Below, piece after piece: positions 22,119 to 32,354 of a stretch of DNA of 35,029 nt (the stretch's first letter is position 1; each line of letters starts with the position of its first letter). Made by a program: the position numbers and the translations under genes. This stretch comes from a virus: the IMG/VR virus record IMGVR_UViG_3300027749_000290, positions 1 to 35,029 of that record, one strand, 5' to 3'. Under the pieces are notes generated by a model. That model worked only from the letters and a program-made list of their open reading frames with translations. It ran no database searches and was not told the DNA's origin.

Positions 22119-22152
22119 TTTGGTTGGGTTTTGCGTCCTTAGAACGCTACAG

Positions 22153-22182
22153 TTGACAAAAATTAATCTTCCGGTGTATGGT
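22153..22182 (+). promoter_or_regulatory. Promoter of the HNH/endonuclease VII gene
   Basis: TTGACA (22153-22158, perfect -35) and TATGGT (22177-22182) are 18 bp apart, 26 bp before the nuclease start. An own promoter is typical of free-standing homing endonucleases. Confidence 0.6.
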
Positions 22183-22207
22183 TCATAACCAACATCGGGA
22201 GATTAAA

Positions 22208-22891
22208 ATGAAGGGTAAAGCTAAGGTTCCAAGTCTAACACACCAGCAAGTTCGGGACGCTTTGGACTACAATCCTGCTACCGGAGTGTTTGTGTGGAAA
22301 ATCAGCCCAGCGAAAAATGTAAAATCTGGAACCACTGCTGGCGGAAATAGCAAAGGCAACGGCTATCGCTATATTCGCCTTAGTGGGGAGGAAATTACAG
22401 AGTGTCGAATGGCTTGGTTTTACATGACTGGGCGGTGGCCGGAACGGAGAGTTAAGTTCAAAAGCGGCGATAAATCAGATTGTCGTTTTGAAAATTTAAC
22501 TCTTTTTAACGGCCTTGCTGGTGAATTTGATCATAAGACGCGAGAAGGCCGTCAGGCTTATCAAAATGCTTATCGGGCAAAAACACCAAACCAGCAAAAG
22601 GCTCGTGCCTTGCGTGACAGTTTTGGCCTTTCGCTTGATAAATACAACAAAATGTTTGAGGCTCAACAAGGCAGGTGCGCTATCTGTAACCAACCAGAAA
22701 CGCAAATGCGCAAAGGAAAGCTAAAAACATTAGCTGTCGATCATAACCACAAAAGTGGTGCAATTCGTGGCTTGTTGTGTTTTGATTGCAATACGGGCAT
22801 TGGGAAGCTTAAGGATGATCCTCAAATCCTCCGGTTAGCTGCTCAATATCTGGAGTATCACCTAGGCATCCAAACCATCCGACCGGCCTAG
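22208..22891 (+). CDS. Homing-type nuclease: degenerate HNH domain fused to endonuclease VII-like domain
   Basis: This 227-residue protein has two parts. Residues about 13-100 look like the HNH_3-type domain (DYNPATGVFVWK...GYRYIRL...ECRMAWFYMTGRWPE...DCRFENLTLF). The usual catalytic histidines are replaced (C67, F84/K85 region), so it is probably only a DNA-binding part. Residues 155-220 are a recombination endonuclease VII-like domain with C157-x2-C160, DHNH at 178-181 and C191-x2-C194-N195. The ATG at 22208 is chosen because GGGAG lies 6 bases upstream; the in-frame ATG at 22178 lies in the -10 element. It sits between the capsid gene and its normal neighbour and has its own promoter, so it is likely a mobile element. 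Confidence 0.85.
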   Translation: MKGKAKVPSLTHQQVRDALDYNPATGVFVWKISPAKNVKSGTTAGGNSKGNGYRYIRLSGEEITECRMAWFYMTGRWPERRVKFKSGDKSDCRFENLTLFNGLAGEFDHKTREGRQAYQNAYRAKTPNQQKARALRDSFGLSLDKYNKMFEAQQGRCAICNQPETQMRKGKLKTLAVDHNHKSGAIRGLLCFDCNTGIGKLKDDPQILRLAAQYLEYHLGIQTIRPA

Positions 22892-22935
22892 CGGACGCTG
22901 CACAGACGGATGGTTAACTCGTGCAGGAGGTTCCT

Positions 22936-23382
22936 ATGGGAATCACTACATTCACTGGCCCGATTAAAGCGGGCGATGTTCTGGATACGACCGGCACCAC
23001 TGCTGGCACGATTAAGAACGTAGGTTTTGTTGCAATGGCGCAGACTGCGAGTATCACGCAGGCTGGCACCACTGCGGCATACAATACTGGCATTTGCATT
23101 CCGGCTTACAGTCATATCCTGAACATTCAGTTCTTGAATACGACTGCTTGGGATACGACGAACACTCTCAGCGTTGGAACTAGCGCAACGGCAACTGAAC
23201 TGGTTGCCAGCGTGGCTATGATCCAGGGTCAAGTGTCGGCTGGACCCGGCACTAGTGCGACTCGCACCGGAAACTGGTCCAATACTGGTGCAAGCGATGT
23301 GATCATTTATGTCCTGTCCACTAACACTGGTGTAGGCGTGGGTGACATCATTGTTCGTTATATCCAGGCTGAAAACGCCTAA
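22936..23382 (+). CDS. Structural protein following the capsid gene, beta-rich
   Basis: This 148-residue protein (MGITTFTGPIKAGDVLDTTGTTAGTIKNVGFVAMAQ...) is rich in Thr, Gly, Ala and Val, with a short-strand pattern and almost no charged residues. That is typical of phage head decoration or head-completion proteins. AGGAGG lies 6 bases upstream of the ATG at 22936. It would normally follow the capsid gene directly but is separated from it by the nuclease insertion. The TGDIIVRYIQAENA end is strand-like. The function is otherwise unknown. Confidence 0.75.
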   Translation: MGITTFTGPIKAGDVLDTTGTTAGTIKNVGFVAMAQTASITQAGTTAAYNTGICIPAYSHILNIQFLNTTAWDTTNTLSVGTSATATELVASVAMIQGQVSAGPGTSATRTGNWSNTGASDVIIYVLSTNTGVGVGDIIVRYIQAENA

Positions 23383-23402
23383 TCAAGCCATAGGAGGCTA
23401 GT

Positions 23403-23663
23403 ATGAAGGGTAAAGGTAAGCTCCAGTCCGGCAAGAATCCTGACAAGTCTCTTGGCGGGGATTTTTACGCTGGTGGTCAGTCTCAGGTTGCTGCGGATGC
23501 CAAGGACAAGTCCGAAGGCTTCAAGCGTGGCGGCAAAACTGTCAAGATGATGGGCGGCAAGGCCAAGGCTGATATGGGTCGCAAGCCCCGTATGAGCGGT
23601 GGCAAGGTCATGTCCTCTGCCAGTGGCCCTGGCACTCAGCGCGCCAAGTCTTCTCACTACTAA
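23403..23663 (+). CDS. Small basic KxGG protein, 86 aa
   Basis: This 86-residue, Lys/Gly-rich protein has FKRGGKTVKMMGGKAKADMGRKPRMSGGKVM in its second half. The KRGG, MGGK and SGGK motifs are shared with the 414-residue protein at 16892. It has no predicted stable fold and is probably disordered and DNA- or capsid-bound. GAGG lies just before the ATG, and a strong terminator follows the stop. Confidence 0.72.
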   Translation: MKGKGKLQSGKNPDKSLGGDFYAGGQSQVAADAKDKSEGFKRGGKTVKMMGGKAKADMGRKPRMSGGKVMSSASGPGTQRAKSSHY

Positions 23664-23694
23664 GATCATCCTTCCGGGTCTAAAGTGAGACTAG

Positions 23695-23718
23695 CGGGGG
23701 CTTCGTGCCCCCGTTTTT
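23695..23718 (+). terminator. Strong intrinsic terminator
   Basis: CGGGGGC (23695-23701) and GCCCCCG (23707-23713) form a 7-bp GC stem around TTCGT, followed by five T residues. It ends the capsid transcription unit; the AGGAG of the next gene lies 3 bases further on, so termination may be partial. Confidence 0.85.
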
Positions 23719-23731
23719 GCAGGAGATTACA

Positions 23732-23971
23732 ATGACTGCTGCTTGGACACGCAAGGAAGGCAAATCTGAATCTGGCGGCCTTAATGAGAAAGGCCGGGCG
23801 TCTCTGCGCGCCCAAGGCCATGATATTAAGCGTCCCCAGCCAGAAGGTGGCTCTCGAAAAGACAGTTTTTGCGCCAGAATGACCGGTATGAAGCGAAAAA
23901 TGACGGGTTCTGCCAAGGCGGCTGATCCTGATAGCCGCATCAATAAGTCTCTCAGAGCGTGGAATTGTTGA
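23732..23971 (+). CDS. DUF6321-like small basic protein, 79 aa
   Basis: This 79-residue basic protein has the pattern AWTRKEGKSESGGLNEKGRASLRAQG...KRPQPEGGSRKDSFCARMTGMKRKMTG, which I recognise as the DUF6321 type found in many marine and freshwater phages. Its function is unknown. AGGAG lies 7 bases upstream of the ATG at 23732. The strong conservation of the SFCARM block suggests a fold or binding site. It is followed after 1 bp by another small basic gene. Confidence 0.75.
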   Translation: MTAAWTRKEGKSESGGLNEKGRASLRAQGHDIKRPQPEGGSRKDSFCARMTGMKRKMTGSAKAADPDSRINKSLRAWNC

Positions 23972-23972
23972 T

Positions 23973-24137
23973 ATGGAAAAGCCTTTTTGGGAGAAAGATG
24001 CGCCAAAAGATGCTAAAGTGAAGCATCTTGACCGGAAGCAGAAGCAATCTGCTAAAGCAATGGCTAGGGCTGCTGGACGACCCTATCCAAACGCTGTTGA
24101 TAATATTTCAGCAGCAAGAGCGGGGAAACGTAAATGA
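23973..24137 (+). CDS. Small basic protein, 54 aa
   Basis: This 54-residue basic protein (MEKPFWEKDAPKDAKVKHL...) has a helical KQSAKAMARAAGRPYPNAVDNISAARA block, which I associate with small proteins found beside DUF6321-type genes in environmental phages. Its stop overlaps the start of the second nuclease gene (ATGA), and it begins 1 bp after the DUF6321-like stop. The function is unknown. Confidence 0.65.
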   Translation: MEKPFWEKDAPKDAKVKHLDRKQKQSAKAMARAAGRPYPNAVDNISAARAGKRK

Positions 24138-24604
24138 ACGTAGTTTCCATGCCCTCATTCAAACATTGCAATGGGTGCCGTTCCAATAAGCCCTTAGAGG
24201 GCAATTTTTGGAAAGGGCAAAGCCTTTGCATTGAATGCACCAAGGATCGCCAAAAAAACAGATGGGGGAGCCGGACTCCTAAAAAACGTTTGGAGCAACA
24301 TTTAAAATATAAATATGCTTTGACGATTAACGAGCTTAACGAGGCACTTGAAAAGCAAAATGGCGGATGCGCTATTTGTGAAGAGGTGCTTCCAGATCTT
24401 TTGGTTTATAATAACAGGCGTCGGGGTTATGCGATTGACCATAATCACGAAACTGGAGAGTTTCGGGGCGTTCTTTGCTTGAAATGCAATTCAATGCTAG
24501 GAATGTCAAGAGATAACCAAGAACTTCTAAAAAAGGCAGCAGCCTATTTAGAAGAACGTGGCTCTTACCATAATGCTGCGGCAGCGAGATCGAAGGGAAA
24601 GTGA
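24134..24604 (+). CDS. Recombination endonuclease VII-like HNH nuclease
   Basis: This 156-residue protein has two N-terminal zinc-type pairs (C12-x2-C15 and C32-x2-C35). The nuclease domain follows with C79-x2-C82, DHNH at 102-105 and C115-x2-C118-N119, then the helix LLKKAAAYLEERG. The domain is the His-Me finger type of T4 endonuclease VII, which cuts branched DNA. Here it could act in DNA packaging or be a homing endonuclease. Its catalytic half is clearly similar to the C-terminal half of the nuclease at 22208. It overlaps the previous gene by 4 bases and has no obvious own promoter, so it looks like an integrated part of the operon. Confidence 0.85.
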   Translation: MNVVSMPSFKHCNGCRSNKPLEGNFWKGQSLCIECTKDRQKNRWGSRTPKKRLEQHLKYKYALTINELNEALEKQNGGCAICEEVLPDLLVYNNRRRGYAIDHNHETGEFRGVLCLKCNSMLGMSRDNQELLKKAAAYLEERGSYHNAAAARSKGK

Positions 24605-24605
24605 C

Positions 24606-24929
24606 ATGAAGCTCACGACAATCACAGCGACTGGCGTTAGCCGCAGCAATGTCTGCGCCGTTGATGACTTTCAAGCCCCCTTCAATGTTGGCATTGGCGC
24701 AAAGTTGGTTTCAGGCGCTGCCACGTTCAACATTGAGTATTCAATGGATGACCCAATGGCGGATGGGTACACCGCTGCGGGTGCAACCTGGTATGTTGCC
24801 ACGGGATTTTCCGGCGTGAGCGCCTCAACTGGTGGTGCTTTGACAGTCCCCTGCAAAGCCATCTGCATCAACATTACCGCTAGTGCGGGTACTGTTACTG
24901 CTACCATCATTCAAGCCGGGCCTGTCTAA
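24606..24929 (+). CDS. Beta-rich structural protein, 107 aa
   Basis: This 107-residue protein (MKLTTITATGVSRSNVCAVDDFQAPFNVGIGAKLVSGAATFNIEYSMDDP...) alternates short hydrophobic strands with Gly/Ala/Thr turns, like small head-tail completion or decoration proteins. The ATG at 24606 follows GAAGGGAAAG and lies 1 bp after the nuclease stop; an upstream in-frame extension would overlap the nuclease gene and is rejected. Its stop overlaps the next start (TAATGG). The exact role is unknown. Confidence 0.75.
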   Translation: MKLTTITATGVSRSNVCAVDDFQAPFNVGIGAKLVSGAATFNIEYSMDDPMADGYTAAGATWYVATGFSGVSASTGGALTVPCKAICINITASAGTVTATIIQAGPV

Positions 24930-25618
24930 TGGCTACAAGTGCATCATGGGACTTTAATCCTGCACTTGGTGAGATTGTCCTCTATTCGTACAATCTCATT
25001 GGGGTGCGGAATACTGCCGTGCTCCAAGAGCATATGGCCGCTGCTCGCATGGCGGCAAACATGCTTCTGTCCCGCTGGAGCAACCAAGGAGTCAACCTTT
25101 GGGCGGTTGATTTGATCACCACCCCGCTCGTACAGGGTACATCCACGTATGCTGTAGACTCCAATACGGTGATGATATTGGACGCCTACATTGAGACAGA
25201 TAACGGTTCAGGACAGCCAATTGATCGCCTTATTCTACCGATTAGCCGCACGGAATATGCTTCGTATCCTAACAAAGAGCAGCAGGGGTTCTCCACGACT
25301 TACTGGTTCGACAGGCTGCTATCCCCGACAGTGACGCTTTGGCCTGTGCCTGATGGGACGACAACGTCCTTTAAGTACTATCGTGTGCGTCAGTTGCAGG
25401 ATGCAAATCTGCAAAATGGACAGCAAGTTGAGATACCCTATCTTTGGATGGAAGCATTTGCTTACGGTTTAGCTCAGAGATTGGCGGTTATTTGGGCTCC
25501 TGAACGGGTTCAAATACTCAAGCCGATGGCTGATGAGGCGTATCAGATTGCTGCTGATCAGAACGTAGAAACTGCCCAGCAGTACATTTCCCCTATGATC
25601 TCTGGCTATTTCCGATAA
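24929..25618 (+). CDS. Head-tail adaptor protein (podovirus gp4/SU10-adaptor type)
   Basis: This 229-residue protein has a helical start (AALGEIVLYSYNLIGVRNTAVLQEHMAAARMAANMLLSRWSNQGVNLWAVD), a beta segment with GTSTYAVDSNTVMILDAYIE and RTEYASYPNKEQQG, and WPVPDGTTTSFKYYRVR. The C-terminal helical part is WMEAFAYGLAQRLAVIWAPERVQ. This order is typical of adaptor proteins that sit below the portal ring and start the tail in short-tailed phages. The protein at 32355 shows the same general layout, so two adaptor-type proteins are present. It overlaps the preceding gene by 1 base. Confidence 0.75.
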   Translation: MATSASWDFNPALGEIVLYSYNLIGVRNTAVLQEHMAAARMAANMLLSRWSNQGVNLWAVDLITTPLVQGTSTYAVDSNTVMILDAYIETDNGSGQPIDRLILPISRTEYASYPNKEQQGFSTTYWFDRLLSPTVTLWPVPDGTTTSFKYYRVRQLQDANLQNGQQVEIPYLWMEAFAYGLAQRLAVIWAPERVQILKPMADEAYQIAADQNVETAQQYISPMISGYFR

Positions 25619-25627
25619 GGGGGCGTC

Positions 25628-28836
<3,209 letters not shown>

Positions 28837-28862
28837 TCAGCAAAGGGCAAGAGGGGGGTCTC

Positions 28863-29465
28863 ATGCTACCAATCATTGTCTGTTGCAACACAGACAAAAA
28901 CATCAGCGTTCTTGAGGCTTCCATAAAATCTTATGCGCCAGAAGCAGATCTGCTTCGCTACGGGTTCTCTGGCTCGTCTTTTGGCGAGAGCTACAACGCA
29001 GCCATGGATGAGGCGTTTTTGTCTTATGATGAGCTAATCATCGCTAATGACGACGTTGTCCTAACTCCATCTACTATGGCTGAGTTTATGTCTGACATTC
29101 AAGGTCTAAAAGCCTGGAACAGTAACACCCTTGGCATGGTTGCTACCTATTCCAATGAAGTTCGGGCAGTTCAGAACATACGCTATAATGATAGAGTTTT
29201 GCGCAATCTTAACTGTGTGTCTCCAATATTTGCTTATCTTAGCAAAGCTGCGTACCGTACTGCACCATTTCCTCCCCTGAATTGGTATTCAGATGATGTC
29301 ATGTGTGAGGATTTGATCGCTGCTGGCTTCTACAACTATGTCTCAAAAGCCTATGTTCACCATGTTGGCTCTGCCACGATTGGTCACGACCATAATGCTT
29401 TGACAGAAGCCGCCAAACCATGGATTAAGGAAAACAGGCCGCACTACTACAGCAAATGGTTCTGA
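28863..29465 (+). CDS. Glycosyltransferase, GT-A fold (family 2-like)
   Basis: This 200-residue protein has a GT-A type start (LPIIVCCNTDKNISVLEASIKSY), then GESYNAAMDEAFLSYDELIIANDDVVL. The NDD at 62-64 is the metal/nucleotide-sugar DxD-type site. The stretch NWYSDDVMCEDLIAAGFYNYVSKAYVHHVGSAT holds the acidic catalytic-base region and the closing His. It is short and has no membrane segment, so it acts in the cytoplasm on a soluble acceptor. Being 26 bp after the collagen-like fiber gene and followed by a second glycosyltransferase, it most likely modifies the fiber; host surface glycan is an alternative. Confidence 0.8.
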   Translation: MLPIIVCCNTDKNISVLEASIKSYAPEADLLRYGFSGSSFGESYNAAMDEAFLSYDELIIANDDVVLTPSTMAEFMSDIQGLKAWNSNTLGMVATYSNEVRAVQNIRYNDRVLRNLNCVSPIFAYLSKAAYRTAPFPPLNWYSDDVMCEDLIAAGFYNYVSKAYVHHVGSATIGHDHNALTEAAKPWIKENRPHYYSKWF

Positions 29466-29477
29466 GGGGGACTGAAC

Positions 29478-30566
29478 ATGAAGATTTGCGTATATGCCAT
29501 CAGCAAAAATGAAGCTAGCTTCGTCAAGCAGTTCTGTGAGTCTGCAAAAGACGCAGATCTCATCCTCATTGCCGACACTGGAAGCACAGACAACACAGTT
29601 GAATTGACTCGTGAGTGCGGAGCAACGGCTTACGACATATGCATTTCTCCGTGGCGGTTTGACCTAGCTCGCAATGCGGCCCTTGCTCTTGTTCCACGTG
29701 ACTTTGATGTCTGCATCAGCTTGGACCTAGATGAGGTGCTTGAGACTGGGTGGCGTGAAGAAGTTGAGCGCGTCTGGGAGGCGGGTGTGACCACTCACAT
29801 GCGATATTTGTTTGACTGGAGTAACGGACTAAAATTTCATTCTGAAAAAATACACGCAAGACATGGGTACAAATGGCATCATCCTTGCCATGAAGTATTG
29901 AGAATGAGCTGTGACTTTCAAGAAGTTTGGGCCAACACTGGGATGCTCCTTGTCACGCACAAGCCTGACCCAACGAAAAGCAGGGGGTCATATCTTGGAT
30001 TGTTGGAGCTATCCGTCAAGGAAGACCCGTCTTGCCAGCGCAATGCCTTCTACTACGCCAGAGAACTGAGTTTCTATGGCCGGTGGCAGGAAAGCATTGA
30101 TATGTGCAAAAAGTACCTAGCAATGCCTACGGCAACCTGGGATCACGAACGCTCATATGCTTATCGCGTCATTGGGCGCAGTTATCGTGAGCTTGGCAAC
30201 AGCATTGAGACTGAAAAAGCTTTTCACATGGCGGCAGTTGAAGTTCCTCATATTCGGGAACCTTGGTACGAATTGGCACACTTATGTTACCTTCAAAGCC
30301 GGTGGGAAGAGTGCTTTGCCTACGCTATGCGAGGGCTAAAGATCACCTTTCGGGAAAACGTATACACCTCTGAATCAATCGTTTGGGGGTATCAGTTGCA
30401 TGATTATGCCGCTATCGCTGCATGGCGCTTAGGATTGTATGACATTGCAATTGAGCAAGGGAGACTTGCTATTGCATTTGAGCCAGAAGATGTTCGCCTA
30501 AAGCAAAATATGGAGTACTATGAAGAGAGCAAGTTGGCATCAACTTTAGCTGTAGCAGCCGAATGA
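29478..30566 (+). CDS. Glycosyltransferase family 2 protein with TPR-like C terminus
   Basis: This 362-residue protein has an N-terminal GT2 domain: KICVYAISKNEASFVKQF, ADTGSTDNT (32-40), FDLARN (61-66) and SLDLDE (81-86) with the DxD-type metal site. HHPCHEVL lies around residue 135. The last 160 residues contain several 34-residue-like helical repeats (for example AFYYARELSFYGRWQESIDMCKKYL and EPWYELAHLCYLQSRWEECFAYAMRG), typical of TPR domains that hold long peptide acceptors. This architecture resembles protein-modifying glycosyltransferases, supporting glycosylation of the neighbouring fiber. The stop overlaps the next start. Confidence 0.85.
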   Translation: MKICVYAISKNEASFVKQFCESAKDADLILIADTGSTDNTVELTRECGATAYDICISPWRFDLARNAALALVPRDFDVCISLDLDEVLETGWREEVERVWEAGVTTHMRYLFDWSNGLKFHSEKIHARHGYKWHHPCHEVLRMSCDFQEVWANTGMLLVTHKPDPTKSRGSYLGLLELSVKEDPSCQRNAFYYARELSFYGRWQESIDMCKKYLAMPTATWDHERSYAYRVIGRSYRELGNSIETEKAFHMAAVEVPHIREPWYELAHLCYLQSRWEECFAYAMRGLKITFRENVYTSESIVWGYQLHDYAAIAAWRLGLYDIAIEQGRLAIAFEPEDVRLKQNMEYYEESKLASTLAVAAE

Positions 30567-30811
30567 TGAGGTTTGACCTTGTGGATCAGTCAACTATCAA
30601 CATGGTTTTTGGGGCCATTCTAGCAGTGTCCGGCTGGTTTTTTCGGATATTATGGGAAGCAGTGCAGACCTTGAAAGACAATCTTCACAAGATTGAAGTT
30701 GATTTGCCCGTAAACTACGTCCGAAAAGACGATCTTGACAAGCGCATGGATCACATTGAAACGATGTTCCAACGCATCTATGACAAGCTTGATGGGAAGG
30801 CAGACAAATGA
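30563..30811 (+). CDS. Membrane-anchored small phage protein, 82 aa
   Basis: This 82-residue protein has one N-terminal membrane helix (MVFGAILAVSGWFFRILWEAV) followed by a helical tail (LKDNLHKIEVDLPVNYVRKDDLDKRMDHIETMFQRIYDKLDGKADK). The HKIEVDLPVNYVRKDD segment is typical of a small protein family found beside lysis genes in alphaproteobacterial phages. It may be a holin partner or spanin-like factor, but this is not certain. It overlaps both neighbouring genes by 4 bases. Confidence 0.72.
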   Translation: MMRFDLVDQSTINMVFGAILAVSGWFFRILWEAVQTLKDNLHKIEVDLPVNYVRKDDLDKRMDHIETMFQRIYDKLDGKADK

Positions 30812-31281
30812 GTACGACTGAAGAGAAACAGGAAAAGATTGCCCTTGAGATGGCCGCAAGCGCCAGCAAAGGCGCACTAGTTGAAAAAATCACTTTTGCC
30901 GGTATCCCAATTTTGTTCTCTTGCGTTGTCTATTTGATGAGTGCCCTGTCTAACGCCAACAACGAAATCATCCAAATCAAATCCAAGATCGCAGTTGTGG
31001 TAAATGCCGACAACAAGGCGATCCCGCCGCAGGGCACGACCATTGACATGGCTCAGATCAGGGAAGCTTTGAGCGACAAGATTGAAAAGGTCGAGCGTGA
31101 GGCGGCGCTTGCTCGCGCAGCCATGACGCTTGATCGTGAGCGTTCAATGTCTGCGATAGAAAAATCTCGCATGGACATGAATACAGACGCAGCTATGGCC
31201 CGTGCTTCCATACGTTTTGATGTTGCTCAGATGGTGGCAGCAATAGATAAGCGCCTCACGTTGCTGGAGAAAGACAGATGA
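30808..31281 (+). CDS. Single-TM coiled-coil protein near lysis genes
   Basis: This 157-residue protein has one membrane segment at about residues 29-48 (FAGIPILFSCVVYLMSALS) and then a long charged helix (ALSDKIEKVEREAALARAAMTLDRERSMSAIEKSRMDM...VAAIDKRLTLLEKDR) likely to form a coiled coil. The layout (short cytoplasmic part, one helix, long periplasmic coiled coil) is compatible with an i-spanin-like or membrane scaffold role in lysis, but no lipoprotein partner was seen. It overlaps both neighbours by 4 bases. Confidence 0.65.
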   Translation: MSTTEEKQEKIALEMAASASKGALVEKITFAGIPILFSCVVYLMSALSNANNEIIQIKSKIAVVVNADNKAIPPQGTTIDMAQIREALSDKIEKVEREAALARAAMTLDRERSMSAIEKSRMDMNTDAAMARASIRFDVAQMVAAIDKRLTLLEKDR

Positions 31282-31799
31282 GCTTGCTTGATCAATTTGG
31301 GCCTCTGCTTGGTCAGATAGCCCCGACCATTGCGACTGCATTGGGTGGCCCCTTGGCGGGGATTGCTGTCAAAACACTGTCTGCCGTTCTTTTGGGCCAT
31401 GAAAATGGTTCGGAGGATGATGTAAAGGCGGCAATGTCAAATGCATCCCCCGACCAGCTTGTAGCCCTGAAGAAAATTGACGCAGACTTCAAGGCGCACA
31501 TGAAGGAACTGGACATTGATCTTGAGCGCATTGCTGCCGGGGATCGTGACAGCGCCCGTCAGATGCAGCGCGAAACCAAAGATTGGGTTCCCAAGCTTTT
31601 GGCAATTGTCATTACAGTTGGGTTTTTTGGTATCTTGGTTTGGATGCTGGTGATGGGGATGCCGCAGACGGGCACGGAGGCGCTCCTAATGATGTTGGGC
31701 GCCTTGGGGACGGCGTGGACCGGCGTGGTCAACTTCTACTACGGCTCGTCCGCCGGATCTAAGGCCAAGAACGACCTCCTTGCTGCAAAGGACAAGTGA
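31278..31799 (+). CDS. Holin, 3-TM type
   Basis: This 173-residue protein has a hydrophobic N-terminal stretch (IAPTIATALGGPLAGIAVKTLSAVLLG), a long charged middle (LKKIDADFKAHMKELDIDLERIAAGDRDSARQMQRE) and two C-terminal membrane helices (LLAIVITVGFFGILVWMLVMG and LMMLGALGTAWTGVVNFYYGSSAGS). This is the layout of the Holin_3TM family, which makes holes in the inner membrane to release the endolysin. The endolysin gene follows after 1 bp. The GSSAGSKAKN end is typical of the family. Confidence 0.85.
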   Translation: MSLLDQFGPLLGQIAPTIATALGGPLAGIAVKTLSAVLLGHENGSEDDVKAAMSNASPDQLVALKKIDADFKAHMKELDIDLERIAAGDRDSARQMQRETKDWVPKLLAIVITVGFFGILVWMLVMGMPQTGTEALLMMLGALGTAWTGVVNFYYGSSAGSKAKNDLLAAKDK

Positions 31800-31800
31800 C

Positions 31801-32310
31801 ATGCAAGAGAATTGGGACGTCAGCTTTGAGATGGTGCTGGCCCACGAAGGCGGCTACGTCAACGACCCTCGCGATCCGGGTGGGCGCACGAACTTGGGCG
31901 TCACGCAGAGGGCGTGGGAGTCGTATGTCGGGTATCCTGTGAACGAAGAGTTCATGCGCGCCTTGACGCCATTCATCGTCAAGCCCTTCTACAAGGCTAT
32001 GTATTGGGACAAGATCAAGGGCGACCAGCTCCCCAATGGCGTGGACTATGCGGCCTACGACTTGGCGGTGAACTCCGGCGTGGGCAGGGCGGCGAAGTTC
32101 TTGCAAGAGATTGCTGGCGTCCTCGTTGATGGGTCTTTGGGGCCAAAGTCCATGGGCGCCATCAGGGAGTGCGACCCCGAGCAGGTGGTTGACGCCCTCT
32201 GCGACATGCGCCTCGACTTCCTCAAGCGGCTGCCGACCTTTGAGACGTTTGGGAAGGGATGGAGCCGTAGGGTTGCGGAGGTCAAGCTTGCGGCAACCAG
32301 TATGGCGTAA
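31801..32310 (+). CDS. Endolysin, GH108 N-acetylmuramidase
   Basis: This 169-residue lysozyme has the GH108 start motif HEGGYVNDPRDPGGRTNLGVTQ with catalytic Glu16. YWDKIKGDQLPNGVDYAAYDLAVNSGVGRAAKFLQEIAG then contains the central helix and the conserved VNSG. A putative peptidoglycan-binding C-terminal region follows (VDGSLGPKSMGAIRE...FGKGWSRRV). There is no signal peptide, so export depends on the holin. The ATG at 31801 follows AAGGAC; an in-frame upstream start would overlap the holin gene. It cuts the glycan strand of the cell wall at the end of infection. Confidence 0.93.
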   Translation: MQENWDVSFEMVLAHEGGYVNDPRDPGGRTNLGVTQRAWESYVGYPVNEEFMRALTPFIVKPFYKAMYWDKIKGDQLPNGVDYAAYDLAVNSGVGRAAKFLQEIAGVLVDGSLGPKSMGAIRECDPEQVVDALCDMRLDFLKRLPTFETFGKGWSRRVAEVKLAATSMA

Positions 32311-32354
32311 AGAAGCTTGTGGTGTTATAGTCTCTGCGTCTTGGAGTTTCTAAC

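Noticed and set aside
29688-29703. Additional parS-like sequence TGTTCCACGTGACTTT in the glycosyltransferase gene
   Set aside because: Only the first half and centre match; the right half differs at several positions, so it is probably chance.
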